From NCBI GenBank assembly GCA_929200485.1, contig CAKMZU010000070.1:1-7266 (forward strand): 7,266 nt of DNA, written 5' to 3'. Below the pieces are notes generated by a model that was given only the letters and a program-made list of their open reading frames with translations, searched no databases and was not told the origin of the DNA. The stretch comes from an uncultured Gammaproteobacteria bacterium (GTDB taxonomy: Bacteria > Pseudomonadota > Gammaproteobacteria > Pseudomonadales > DT-91). Below are positions 1 to 7,056 of the stretch, piece after piece (the first letter of the stretch is position 1; each line of letters begins with the position of its first letter). The translations under genes were made by a program, and so were the position numbers.

Positions 1-965
1 CAGCTAGGGTCATGAATCCAGCAGTCGGCAGTATGTCCATGTGTCAGCGCATAACTAACCGGCATGGTTTTGTTACAGATTCGCATGGCATAACCACATC
101 GTGACGTAAATGCACAACCTTTAGGTGGGTTAAACAAATCTGGAGGAGAGCCTTCGATAATGTTCAAAGGTTCTCCCTGTGGATGCGATAAGCTCGGAAT
201 CGACGCTTTAAGTTTTTTCGTATAAGGATGCCCGGTTTGATAAAAGACAGAATCCAGTGTTCCATATTCGATGATTTGTCCAGCGTACATCACAGCAACG
301 CTATCAGCCATTTTACAAGCCACCCCCATGTCATGAGTAATGAGTATGAGTGACATTTCTTCTTCTGCCAGCAGAGTTTTTAGTAAATCCAGAATTTGTT
401 CCTGAACACTGACATCCAGAGCAGTGGTCGGCTCATCGGCGATAAGTATTTCTGGTTTACAGGCGATATTCATCGCTATCATAACCCGTTGGAGCATACC
501 GCCAGACAGTTCAAAGGGGTATTGTTGTGCACGAATTTTAGCGTCGCTTATTCGTGTTTTTTCCAATAACCTAATGGCTTCATCCAATGCTTCCTTGCGC
601 GAATAGGATTTGTGGGTGACAAGAACTTCAGCAATTTGATGGCCGACTTTCATTGTCGGATTTAGGCTGCTCATAGGGTCTTGAAAAATCATCCCTATCT
701 GTTTGCCTCTCACCCGATTTAGCGGTTTTTCATTTTGGTTAAGCAACTCTTGACCATGTAATCTTGCTGAGCCGTGAACCTTTGCGTGGGTGTTATTATG
801 AAGTCCCATAATGGCTTGCATGCTGACAGACTTTCCACAGCCTGATTCGCCTAAAAATACGAGGGTTTCACCTTTGTTGATTGAAAAGCTAATGTCACGC
901 ACGGCTTTTATGCTGCCATTACCTTCTGGAAATTCAACCGATAAATGCTTAACGTCTAATATCAT
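1..965 (-). CDS. oppD: Oligopeptide ABC transporter ATP-binding protein OppD (3' end cut by window edge)
   Basis: One of the two ATPases that power an Opp/Dpp-type peptide importer, acting on the cytoplasmic face of OppB/OppC. I translated it by hand: 321 codons are visible and the frame is open to the left edge. Motifs in order: Walker A GESGCGKS (residues 39-46), Q-loop FQDP (Q95), signature LSGGMLQ (153-159), Walker B ILIADE (173-178, catalytic E178) and H-switch H211. The C-terminal oligo_HPY region has GHPYTK (about 245-250) and four cysteines (C284, C290, C297, C315) in the CX5C-X6-C...C pattern of OppD/DppD proteins. Family members are usually about 320-335 residues, so only a few residues are missing; the last two visible bases are TG. 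The start ATG at 965-963 has AAAGG seven bases upstream and gives MILDVKHLSVEF, a normal OppD beginning. It lies 13 bases past the oppC stop. OppF would be expected next. DppD is the alternative name; the linked oligopeptide-type OppA favours OppD. Confidence 0.95.
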   Translation of the reverse strand, partial: MILDVKHLSVEFPEGNGSIKAVRDISFSINKGETLVFLGESGCGKSVSMQAIMGLHNNTHAKVHGSARLHGQELLNQNEKPLNRVRGKQIGMIFQDPMSSLNPTMKVGHQIAEVLVTHKSYSRKEALDEAIRLLEKTRISDAKIRAQQYPFELSGGMLQRVMIAMNIACKPEILIADEPTTALDVSVQEQILDLLKTLLAEEEMSLILITHDMGVACKMADSVAVMYAGQIIEYGTLDSVFYQTGHPYTKKLKASIPSLSHPQGEPLNIIEGSPPDLFNPPKGCAFTSRCGYAMRICNKTMPVSYALTHGHTADCWIHDPS

Positions 966-982
966 TTGTATGCCTTTATCAT
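962..982 (-). other. Six-codon mini-ORF bridging oppC and oppD (possible translational coupler)
   Basis: The ATG at 982-980 overlaps the oppC stop as ATGA. It reads M-I-K-A-Y-K and ends in TGA at 964-962, which in turn overlaps the oppD ATG (965-963) as ATGA. The hexamer ATGATA occurs at both ends, 17 bases apart. Seen directly: the two four-base overlaps and the AAAGG inside the mini-ORF that serves as the oppD ribosome site. Inferred: ribosomes finishing oppC could re-initiate here and be handed on to oppD. It may equally be chance, or the remnant of an older oppD start. No peptide function is claimed. Confidence 0.35.
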
Positions 983-2388
983 GGTCGCTCACCTTTTGTT
1001 TTTACATCGAAGGCATCTCGTAAACCGTCGCCAAGGAGATTAAAAGCAAGTACAGTGATACTGATAAACAATGCAGGAAAAATTAATTCATGAGGATGGG
1101 TCAGTAATGTCTGAATGCCATCGTTGCATAATGATCCCCAAGAGGGGGTTGGAGGCACAACGCCCATACCAATGAATGATAAAAAGGCTTCAGTAAAAAT
1201 CGCACTGGGAATGGCGAAGGTAAATGTTACCAACAACAAGCCTGTGACATTGGGAAGCATGTGTTTTAACGTGAGATGGAAAACACCGGCACCCATGAGT
1301 TTTGAGGATTCAATATAAGGCATTTCTTTTAACTGCAATACCTGGCCGCGGATGAGTCTTGCGACAGACGGCCAGCTGAGAAGAATTAACGCAACGAGCA
1401 TAGGAAATATCCCACTCTCTCCTGGCCCGATGCCGAATGCCACCTTGAATAAAATCATAAACAGCAGGAAAGGTAAGGCAATAATGAAATCAACAAAACG
1501 CATCATTATCTCGTCTGCTTTGCCGCCTAAAAAACCAGAAATGCCACCATACAACAAGCCAAGAAATACAAAAATCAGTGGGGCTACTAATCCAATGAAA
1601 AGTGAGGTTTTGCCGCCTTCAATCAATCTTGCCAACATGTCTCTACCTAAATAGTCTGTGCCTAAAGGATGGGCAGGTAAATTAATGACCTTACCTAGGT
1701 AATGCATTTTTTGATGTTTGGGGATAATTCCAAGGCCAACAGCATCACCTAAAGCGATCGCATTGGCGGCGGTGATTTTTATTGTGCTGTATTGGTTCAA
1801 TTGACCTTCTTCAAATATGGGAATGACGGAATAGAAATAATCGATGGGTTCTAAACGCAGTGCATCAAGGTAGCTGACATGATCACCGCTGTCATTTGTT
1901 CCTAAGGGGACGCCAAGGTCATCAATACCATGAGGTAAATATTCATGGCGGAAGATTTGATAACCTTTAGCTCCTGCGACAGGTTGCCATTTGAATGCAA
2001 TGAATTGTGTGGTGGGTGTGCCAATGATCGACATGCCAGTAGAGCTTGTTTTTACTGTGTAATCTTCGAGGTTTGATAGATAAACCGGCTGATAATGAAT
2101 CTTATCTGGTATGACAAGTGCTTTTTTATTGAATGATGGAGGTGATGAAATTTGAGTTAAGTCTTGTGCGTATGGGTCAACACGCCAGATTTTGTCACCA
2201 ATGAGTGTGAAGAGTAACAGTCCTATAATGATAAAAAGAGAAATCAGAGCTGGGAAGTTAGCTTTAAGTTTCCTAAAGGCCTGTTGCCAGTAATTTGCAG
2301 AAGGCCGTTGAATTGGATCTTGTTTTCGACCGCTATAGGGCAAAAATTCCGTTTTATCTATGGCTGGCAACTCGCGATCGTAACTCAT
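979..2388 (-). CDS. oppC: Oligopeptide ABC transporter permease OppC with a large periplasmic insertion
   Basis: Inner-membrane permease that pairs with OppB to form the peptide channel. At 469 residues it is much longer than the usual roughly 300. A cytoplasmic N-terminus (1-45) leads to TM1 (about 46-64) and the normal post-TM1 stretch DPYAQDLTQISSPPSFN. An extra segment of about 150 residues (roughly 88-238) then precedes the standard re-entry motif HPLGTDYLGRDMLARL (240-255). The rest is a typical BPD_transp_1 domain with membrane helices near 263-285, 300-318, 328-345, 384-405 and 433-453, and the EAA loop around YIESSKLMGAG (358-368, G366) that contacts the ATPase. The C-terminus LLGDGLRDAFDVK is classic OppC/DppC. 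The start ATG overlaps the oppB stop by four bases (ATGA), with AGGTGG just upstream, so translation is probably coupled. Assignment to OppC is very secure; the inserted domain is described separately. Confidence 0.96.
   Translation of the reverse strand: MSYDRELPAIDKTEFLPYSGRKQDPIQRPSANYWQQAFRKLKANFPALISLFIIIGLLLFTLIGDKIWRVDPYAQDLTQISSPPSFNKKALVIPDKIHYQPVYLSNLEDYTVKTSSTGMSIIGTPTTQFIAFKWQPVAGAKGYQIFRHEYLPHGIDDLGVPLGTNDSGDHVSYLDALRLEPIDYFYSVIPIFEEGQLNQYSTIKITAANAIALGDAVGLGIIPKHQKMHYLGKVINLPAHPLGTDYLGRDMLARLIEGGKTSLFIGLVAPLIFVFLGLLYGGISGFLGGKADEIMMRFVDFIIALPFLLFMILFKVAFGIGPGESGIFPMLVALILLSWPSVARLIRGQVLQLKEMPYIESSKLMGAGVFHLTLKHMLPNVTGLLLVTFTFAIPSAIFTEAFLSFIGMGVVPPTPSWGSLCNDGIQTLLTHPHELIFPALFISITVLAFNLLGDGLRDAFDVKTKGERP
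1675..2127 (-). other. Inserted periplasmic domain in OppC, fibronectin-III-like core
   Basis: This covers OppC residues of about 88-238, absent from ordinary OppC/DppC proteins, where TM1 is followed within about 40 residues by the GTDxLGRD motif. The central part (about 129-206, bases 1771-2004) has the spacing of a fibronectin type III fold: FIAFKWQPVAGAKGYQIFR resembles the B/C strands (W...V.GA.GY.I.R), followed by VSYLDALRLEPIDYFYSVIP, which resembles the E/F strands (tyrosine corner Y..Y.V). The flanks (88-128 and 207-238) are predicted soluble. By topology it faces the periplasm, where it could touch OppA, peptide, the peptidoglycan or another envelope protein. The fold is inferred from pattern only; its role is unknown. 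Confidence 0.6.
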
Positions 2389-3359
2389 TTGACCACCTGT
2401 ATTCTTGGGTCAACCCACCCATAGAAAATATCCACCAGAATGACAGTGATAACCAGAAAACCGCCATAAAATACAGTTGTACCCATAATGACGGTGTAAT
2501 CGAGTTGCTGGACAGCTTCAACAAAATATTTGCCAAGGCCTGGGATAGCAAAAACCATTTCAACGACCAACCCGCCTGTCGTAATACCTGCAATGGCTGG
2601 CCCAAGGACAGTGACCACAGGTAACAAAGCATTTCTTAGCTTATGTTTAACAAAAATCTGACCATTGGATAAGCCTTTAGCCTTTGCAGTACGAATGTAG
2701 TCCGCGGATTCAATGTCCAATAATGAAGAGCGCATTAATCGGGTAATGTACGCTAAGGTACCCAGCCCTAGAACAATGGCAGGAACAATTAAATAGGTTA
2801 TGCCATCAAAACCTGCAATGGGAAAGTTTGAATGGAGAAGGTCATTGACTTTCATAATGCCTAATTGACTCAGTGCGGCAAAGACAAAACCCGGAACAGA
2901 GACGACCAAAATAACCATGATCATAATGAGATGGTCACTCAGCTGGTTTTTATGAAAAGCAGCCAGTGCCCCTAACCCGATGCCACCAAGACTAGCAAAG
3001 AATAAAGCCAATAAACCTAACAGTGCAGAAATAGGAAAATGCTCGCGGATAATATCATTCACCTTGCGGTTTTCCTGGGTAAAAGAAATACCAAAGTCAC
3101 CTTTGATAATATTTTTTAGGAATATGCCGTATTGTGTTAATAGCGGTTTATCCAGGCCGTATCGAGCTTCGAGGTTTTTTCTGATTTGCGGTGATACCTG
3201 TTTTTCACTGGAGAGTGGGTCTCCAGGAATCATGTGCATCCCAAAAAAAGTGGCTGTCGCGATAAACCAAATGGCAATGAGGCCAGACACCAGCCGCTTA
3301 GCTATGTAGGTCAGGAGGGGGTATTTTTTTAGGGTATTTTGCGCAGAGCTATGATTCAT
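2385..3359 (-). CDS. oppB: Oligopeptide ABC transporter permease OppB
   Basis: Inner-membrane permease forming half of the translocation channel. It has 324 residues, slightly above the usual roughly 306 because of a longer N-terminus. TM1 lies at about 22-42 and is followed by the family hallmark HMIPGDP (42-48) and the periplasmic YGLDKPLLTQYG stretch (67-78). Further helices lie near 110-134, 143-165, 186-207, 247-270 and 290-312. The cytoplasmic EAA loop is DYIRTAKAKGL (220-230, G229), the OppD/OppF coupling site. The FAIPGLGKYFV motif (270-280) and the C-terminal WVDPRI (315-320) are typical of OppB/DppB. The start ATG overlaps the oppA stop (ATGA) and has a good ribosome site, AAGAAGG at 3367-3373, seven bases upstream inside the oppA 3' end. 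Its own stop overlaps the oppC start in the same way. Confidence 0.97.
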   Translation of the reverse strand: MNHSSAQNTLKKYPLLTYIAKRLVSGLIAIWFIATATFFGMHMIPGDPLSSEKQVSPQIRKNLEARYGLDKPLLTQYGIFLKNIIKGDFGISFTQENRKVNDIIREHFPISALLGLLALFFASLGGIGLGALAAFHKNQLSDHLIMIMVILVVSVPGFVFAALSQLGIMKVNDLLHSNFPIAGFDGITYLIVPAIVLGLGTLAYITRLMRSSLLDIESADYIRTAKAKGLSNGQIFVKHKLRNALLPVVTVLGPAIAGITTGGLVVEMVFAIPGLGKYFVEAVQQLDYTVIMGTTVFYGGFLVITVILVDIFYGWVDPRIQVVK

Positions 3360-5056
3360 GGCATAACCTTCTTTGTCTCTGGCATAGCTTCGGGTTGATT
3401 ATTACTTTCTGTTAAAGTTATATTTTCAGGAATGATGTATGCATAACTAAAATTAATACTTGATCCCGTCCGGCTTCGTCTCACCCCTTTTAATCTCGGA
3501 TGTTGAACATAGATATTGCCACTATAGTACAAAGGGATAATCACAGCATCTTCTTGTAGTATCCGTTGCATTTTTGCGAAGAGTTGAGCTCGAAGTTTAG
3601 GGTTGGTGGTTTTATAGGTTGACTCGATCAACATATCATAATGCACATTTTCATATTGCGCTGAATTGTTGGCATTTTGACTGTAAAACATATCAGCAAA
3701 GGTCAAAGGGTCATTGTAATCGGGCGCCCACCCGGAAAATGTGAGGTCAAATTCACCTTGATATTGTTTCTGTAATCTCAGTTTGAAAATTTGTTTGTCT
3801 AATAAAATCGTTAAGCCAAGTACATCATTCAACAGTTCCTGCAAATATTCTCCTGTTAGACTGCCATTGCTACCACCGTCATCAATTAATAAATACAACG
3901 GGGGAATTGTCGTTAAATTAAGTTCCTGTTTGGCTCTTGCCAGGTAGTCTCTGGCAATTTTATGATCAATGGTAACAGGGGTAAGCGGATATTCTTCGTG
4001 TAACGGTTTTTTGTTCCCTATTAACCATTTTGGCAGTAGCCGGTAAGCGGGTGTATTTCCAGCAATGCCTAATACTTTATTCGTGTAGAGATAGGGGTCA
4101 ATAACATGTTGAATCGCTTTGCGTAGATTTTTGTTATGCGTTAGTCGATCATCTCTATGATTAAATTCAAAATAAAATACCGCTCCCGTTTCAAATTTTT
4201 TAAGTGATAAATGTTCTTTTAAGGCTTTCTTGATTGAGCCCGATCCGAGGGCTGGCGTTATCCATGTTGCTATCTTTTCCTCTAAAAACAGGTTGAACAG
4301 AGCAGAGGGATCTCTAGTAATATAGGGAATGTTAATTCGGTTAAGTGAAATGCTGTCTTTATCCCAGTAATGAGGGTTTTTATCCATGACTATCTTTGCG
4401 CCATGTACCCATTCAGTTAAGGTAAAAGGCCCGTTACTAATAAAGGTTTCGGCATCGGCAGCATAGGCTCTGCCCCATTCCTGATGAAGATCTTTTCGAA
4501 TGGGTCGATACGTCATAAAGGCCACTAGCTCCAGGAAATAGGGGCAGGGCTTTTCAAAGGTGACTTCAAGAGTAAAATCATCGATGGCCTTTACACCCAG
4601 CGACTCGAGCGGGAGTTTGCCTTTGTTGATAGATTCGGCATTTTTAATGGGATAAAGTATAAACGCGTAGCCAGAGGCGGTTTTAGGATTGACCACCTGC
4701 TGCCAGGCATAGACAAAATCCTGTGCAGTCACGGTAATACCATCTTGCCATTTCGCATCCGTTCTCAGCCAGAAGGTCGCACCTGTTTTGGTTAATTTCC
4801 ATTTTTTGGCAATGGCCGGTTCGAGTTGTTGATTGGGTCCGTATCTCAGTAAACCTTCTGTTAAGTGATCTAAAATAATAAAGCTTATGGCGTCGGCGCT
4901 TTTTATGCTGTTAAGTTTTGGTGGCTCGGTTGTTAATGCTAAGGATATTTCTTGGTTTTTTTCATTAAGCGCCGTTTCTTTTTTGGATATCCCACAAGAC
5001 GATAACAATACACTGAGAAAGAAAACTAGCACTGATAGTTTAGTCAAAGCTGGCAT
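3356..5056 (-). CDS. oppA: Oligopeptide-binding lipoprotein OppA (SBP_bac_5 family)
   Basis: Extracytoplasmic receptor that captures peptides and delivers them to OppBC. It has 566 residues. The N-terminus is a lipoprotein signal peptide: n-region with K6, hydrophobic 7-18, lipobox LSSC with C21 as the lipid-bearing residue. The mature part follows the SBP_bac_5 plan: LTTEPPKLNSIKSADA near 41-56, LTEGLLRYGP (65-74), the WQDGITVTAQDFVYAW block (103-118), SNGPFTLTEW (207-216), and FSGWAPDYNDPLTFADMFYS (440-459). In that last block W443 and D446 align by motif with the W416/D419 pair of E. coli OppA, whose Asp binds the peptide amino terminus, so peptide binding is likely retained. The last 20 or so residues form an extra Pro/Glu-rich tail. 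The start is fixed by an in-frame TAA four codons upstream (5068-5066); the local ribosome site is weak (AAAGA). Many proteobacterial OppA proteins are soluble and periplasmic, so the lipid anchor is notable. Confidence 0.95.
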   Translation of the reverse strand: MPALTKLSVLVFFLSVLLSSCGISKKETALNEKNQEISLALTTEPPKLNSIKSADAISFIILDHLTEGLLRYGPNQQLEPAIAKKWKLTKTGATFWLRTDAKWQDGITVTAQDFVYAWQQVVNPKTASGYAFILYPIKNAESINKGKLPLESLGVKAIDDFTLEVTFEKPCPYFLELVAFMTYRPIRKDLHQEWGRAYAADAETFISNGPFTLTEWVHGAKIVMDKNPHYWDKDSISLNRINIPYITRDPSALFNLFLEEKIATWITPALGSGSIKKALKEHLSLKKFETGAVFYFEFNHRDDRLTHNKNLRKAIQHVIDPYLYTNKVLGIAGNTPAYRLLPKWLIGNKKPLHEEYPLTPVTIDHKIARDYLARAKQELNLTTIPPLYLLIDDGGSNGSLTGEYLQELLNDVLGLTILLDKQIFKLRLQKQYQGEFDLTFSGWAPDYNDPLTFADMFYSQNANNSAQYENVHYDMLIESTYKTTNPKLRAQLFAKMQRILQEDAVIIPLYYSGNIYVQHPRLKGVRRSRTGSSINFSYAYIIPENITLTESNNQPEAMPETKKVMP

Positions 5057-5090
5057 TAGATATCTTTAAAATTGTTAACCTCTCTGAGTG

Positions 5091-5119
5091 AGTGTCTTGA
5101 AACTGATGCCAATAGTCAA
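5091..5119 (-). promoter_or_regulatory. Candidate weak sigma70-type promoter for oppA
   Basis: On the minus strand, TTGACT (5119-5114, five of six matches to TTGACA) is followed after 17 bases by GACACT (5096-5091, three of six matches to TATAAT, keeping A2 and T6). Transcription would start near 5084, leaving a short leader of about 28 bases before the oppA ATG. The weak -10 means it would probably need an activator. The inverted repeat at 5121-5137 sits one base upstream of the -35. Pattern match only. Confidence 0.25.
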
Positions 5120-5120
5120 G

Positions 5121-5137
5121 AGGTTCGCGTGGAACCT
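5121..5137. repeat. Perfect 6-bp inverted repeat upstream of oppA
   Basis: AGGTTC-GCGTG-GAACCT: two perfectly complementary 6-base arms around a 5-base centre. It can be read as a dyad operator placed right against the TTGACT element, or as a small RNA hairpin in a transcript running from the DUF885 gene. It lacks a T-tract on either side, so it is unlikely to be an intrinsic terminator. The bound protein, if any, is unknown. Confidence 0.4.
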
Positions 5138-5217
5138 GATGGTGGTTTGCTGATGAAATGCTACATTAATTCGTATAATTTATATTTATTTTGTGAATGA
5201 CAGACGTTAGAAGCGGA

Positions 5218-7017
5218 CTATTTTATGGTTTTTGATTGTTCGTTTACCCATTGACTCATTCGCTTGGACAATAAACTCAGAGGCTCTGCGCCTTGAGAAA
5301 GAAGTGCTTGGTAAAACTGACGATTATCAAAATGTTCGGCGAGTTGTTTCGCAGATTTTTTATACAGCTTCAGAATACTTTTTTTGCCAATAGCATAACT
5401 CAAACTGTGTGCTGGTCTGGCAGTCATATGCCGTATAAACAAATCAATTTGCTTGTCGCTAAATGGCGTATTGTCGTTATACCATTGCGTCACCTTCGTT
5501 AAGTCCCAGCCATAATGATGAATGCCGGTGTCGACGAGAAGGTAGGCGTTATATTCTAATTTTTTGATTAAGTAACCTAACTGCTGCGCAGGTGATTTGT
5601 AGAGTGAGAGTTGATCGCCAAGGGATTCCGCATAGGCTGCCCAGCCTTCATCGAAAGCAGCGCACTGATAATGTTTTCTAAAATCAGGTAGGGTCGTATT
5701 TTCCAGAGCGATAGATCGTTGCAGGTGGTGCCCTGGCATCACCTCGTGCAGATAGATAGCATCCCATAAAAAATTTTGCTGGTCTTTGATCAGGCCTGTG
5801 TTGATATAGAGAGTATTTGTGCCAGATGTTTCTTTTTCGGGCCAGACATAGGTGGTAAATCTTGCCGTTGACTCCTTGAACTGATCGGTCTGTGCGAAAT
5901 TAACAGACGTTTCAGGTAATTTTGGTAATAAGTTGTGGATGGACTCAGAGACGATGCGGTGTAAAGAATGGAAGTGATTAAGTGTATCGGCTGGGGGACT
6001 ATCGTAATGGGAGGGGTTATTTCTTAAATGCTGAAAAAATTCCGTTAATGTTCCATCGAAATGGAGTTGCTGTTTAAATTGATCAATATCTGTAAGCGTC
6101 TGTTTAGTCTCCTTCAAACCGATGTCATGTATCCGTTGAGCAGAGTAATCTTGTGTTGTGTAGTATCGGGTCAGGTAATTATAGAATGATTTTCCATTAG
6201 GTATTTCATAAAGGCTCAATGACTCTCTTGCGAAGGGTTTATAATTATTTTTAAGGAAATCTGCTAGTTTTTGAAATCCCGGGATTACCTTGGTTTCTAA
6301 TCGTGTTAAATAACCCTCAGTAATTTTTGCCTTGTCAAAATTAGGGAGGTCTCTGGAGAGAGTTTCAATAGGATAATAAAGACTGTGCGTCCCGCTATTA
6401 AACTGAGAAACGGCGGTATATTTATCAATCAATCGATCAACTATTGGCTTTGGGTAAGTGATGCCTTTTTTGATGCCTTTATTCAAGTTGAAAATGATTT
6501 TATCTACCCAGCCGGGGAAAGCGTCCATTCGTGCAAATAGTTCCTCATAGGCGCTTTTGGAGTTTAGTTTGAGATCCAATGTATTAATGAGTATATTTGC
6601 AGGCCCTGAATAAAAACAAAGGGGAAGCATATCGTGAATTTCTTGATACCCCTCCTTTAGCGCTTCTAATTGCAATTGGGCAATATAGAATAAAACATCC
6701 GCATGATGTTGATTCTCAGTGGAGAGGGCATTGTGATTTAACTTTTGTAAGCCATCGAGTGTTGCCTGGAGTTTCTTTTGAGATGCGTGTCTACCTGAGT
6801 AATCGATCGCATTCATATAACGTTCAGTAAAGCGAAAGTCACTGTGATACCAGGATACGCCTGGCGGAGTCTTGATGAAGTCGGTGTAATATTCACTGAA
6901 TAACTGTGTTACTTTTTCGTCTTCAGTCAATGTGCTTATGTTTTTTTGGCACCCGAAAACAAACATAAGTAAACTAAAGATAAAGGCATACCTATATTGC
7001 GCCTTGTATTTTGTCAT
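5218..7017 (-). CDS. DUF885-family zinc-metallopeptidase-like lipoprotein
   Basis: Predicted secreted, membrane-anchored peptidase of the DUF885 family (599 residues, a normal family length). The signal peptide has a basic n-region (K3, K5, R9), a hydrophobic core at 10-21 and lipobox VFGC, with C23 as the lipid site. Catalytic hallmarks, seen directly: HEVMPGHHLQ with H424, E425, H430 and H431, followed by DEGWAAYAESLG, where E457 is the likely further metal ligand. A conserved C-terminal RPAHSLSYAIGK block starts at 534 and QALLSQGAEPLSLL lies near the end. The family is zincin-like; the exact substrate is unknown here, but the downstream opp genes point to peptides. Start choice: the first in-frame ATG is at 7032-7030, but AGAGGA (7028-7023) lies five bases before the ATG at 7017-7015, which I prefer; the longer form would have 604 residues and no visible ribosome site. 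It lies 161 bases upstream of oppA on the same strand. Confidence 0.9.
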   Translation of the reverse strand: MTKYKAQYRYAFIFSLLMFVFGCQKNISTLTEDEKVTQLFSEYYTDFIKTPPGVSWYHSDFRFTERYMNAIDYSGRHASQKKLQATLDGLQKLNHNALSTENQHHADVLFYIAQLQLEALKEGYQEIHDMLPLCFYSGPANILINTLDLKLNSKSAYEELFARMDAFPGWVDKIIFNLNKGIKKGITYPKPIVDRLIDKYTAVSQFNSGTHSLYYPIETLSRDLPNFDKAKITEGYLTRLETKVIPGFQKLADFLKNNYKPFARESLSLYEIPNGKSFYNYLTRYYTTQDYSAQRIHDIGLKETKQTLTDIDQFKQQLHFDGTLTEFFQHLRNNPSHYDSPPADTLNHFHSLHRIVSESIHNLLPKLPETSVNFAQTDQFKESTARFTTYVWPEKETSGTNTLYINTGLIKDQQNFLWDAIYLHEVMPGHHLQRSIALENTTLPDFRKHYQCAAFDEGWAAYAESLGDQLSLYKSPAQQLGYLIKKLEYNAYLLVDTGIHHYGWDLTKVTQWYNDNTPFSDKQIDLFIRHMTARPAHSLSYAIGKKSILKLYKKSAKQLAEHFDNRQFYQALLSQGAEPLSLLSKRMSQWVNEQSKTIK

Positions 7018-7022
7018 GTATA

Positions 7023-7028
7023 TCCTCT
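7023..7028 (-). promoter_or_regulatory. Ribosome binding site deciding the DUF885 start
   Basis: The minus strand reads AGAGGA, then five bases (TATAC), then the ATG at 7017-7015. The upstream ATG at 7032-7030 has no purine-rich site before it, and if it were used the Shine-Dalgarno sequence would lie inside the coding region. This supports the shorter protein. Confidence 0.75.
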
Positions 7029-7056
7029 TCATGGTATGAAGATTTTTAGAGTCAAA

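Larger units (their letters stand above)
5057..5217. other. Intergenic gap between the DUF885 gene and oppA
   Basis: These 161 bases contain no credible ORF. On the minus strand they hold, in order, an AT-rich stretch (about 5165-5196), a perfect inverted repeat (5121-5137), a TTGACT hexamer (5114-5119) and AGAGAGG (5079-5085) ahead of oppA. No hairpin followed by a T-run was found, so a factor-independent terminator after the DUF885 gene is not supported. Read-through into oppA, a separate oppA promoter, or both are possible. Confidence 0.6.

Noticed and set aside
980..982. ATG overlapping the oppC stop as a possible oppD start
   Set aside because: Its frame ends after six codons; the OppD reading frame begins at the ATG at 965, which has its own AAAGG site.
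424..1654. Plus-strand ORFs at 424-606, 811-1023, 1115-1318 and 1352-1654
   Set aside because: They lie antisense to oppD and oppC, have no recognisable motifs and are explained by the codon structure of the real genes.
2354..2632. 92-residue minus-strand ORF overlapping the end of oppB
   Set aside because: It lies in another frame almost wholly inside oppB, which has clear family motifs there; a shadow frame.
2295..3309. Plus-strand ORFs at 2295-2624 and 2980-3309
   Set aside because: Antisense to oppB/oppC, compositionally unlike real proteins, and without support from ribosome sites or neighbours.
5121..5137. Inverted repeat as an intrinsic terminator after the DUF885 gene
   Set aside because: The stem is only 6 bp and has no T-run on either strand.
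5174..5179. Perfect TATAAT on the plus strand in the gap before oppA
   Set aside because: No acceptable -35 lies 16-18 bases upstream and no plus-strand gene follows; it is likely a by-product of the AT-rich stretch.
4887..6830. Plus-strand ORFs at 4887-5069, 5293-5502 and 6597-6830
   Set aside because: Antisense to oppA and the DUF885 gene; no domain pattern and no context.
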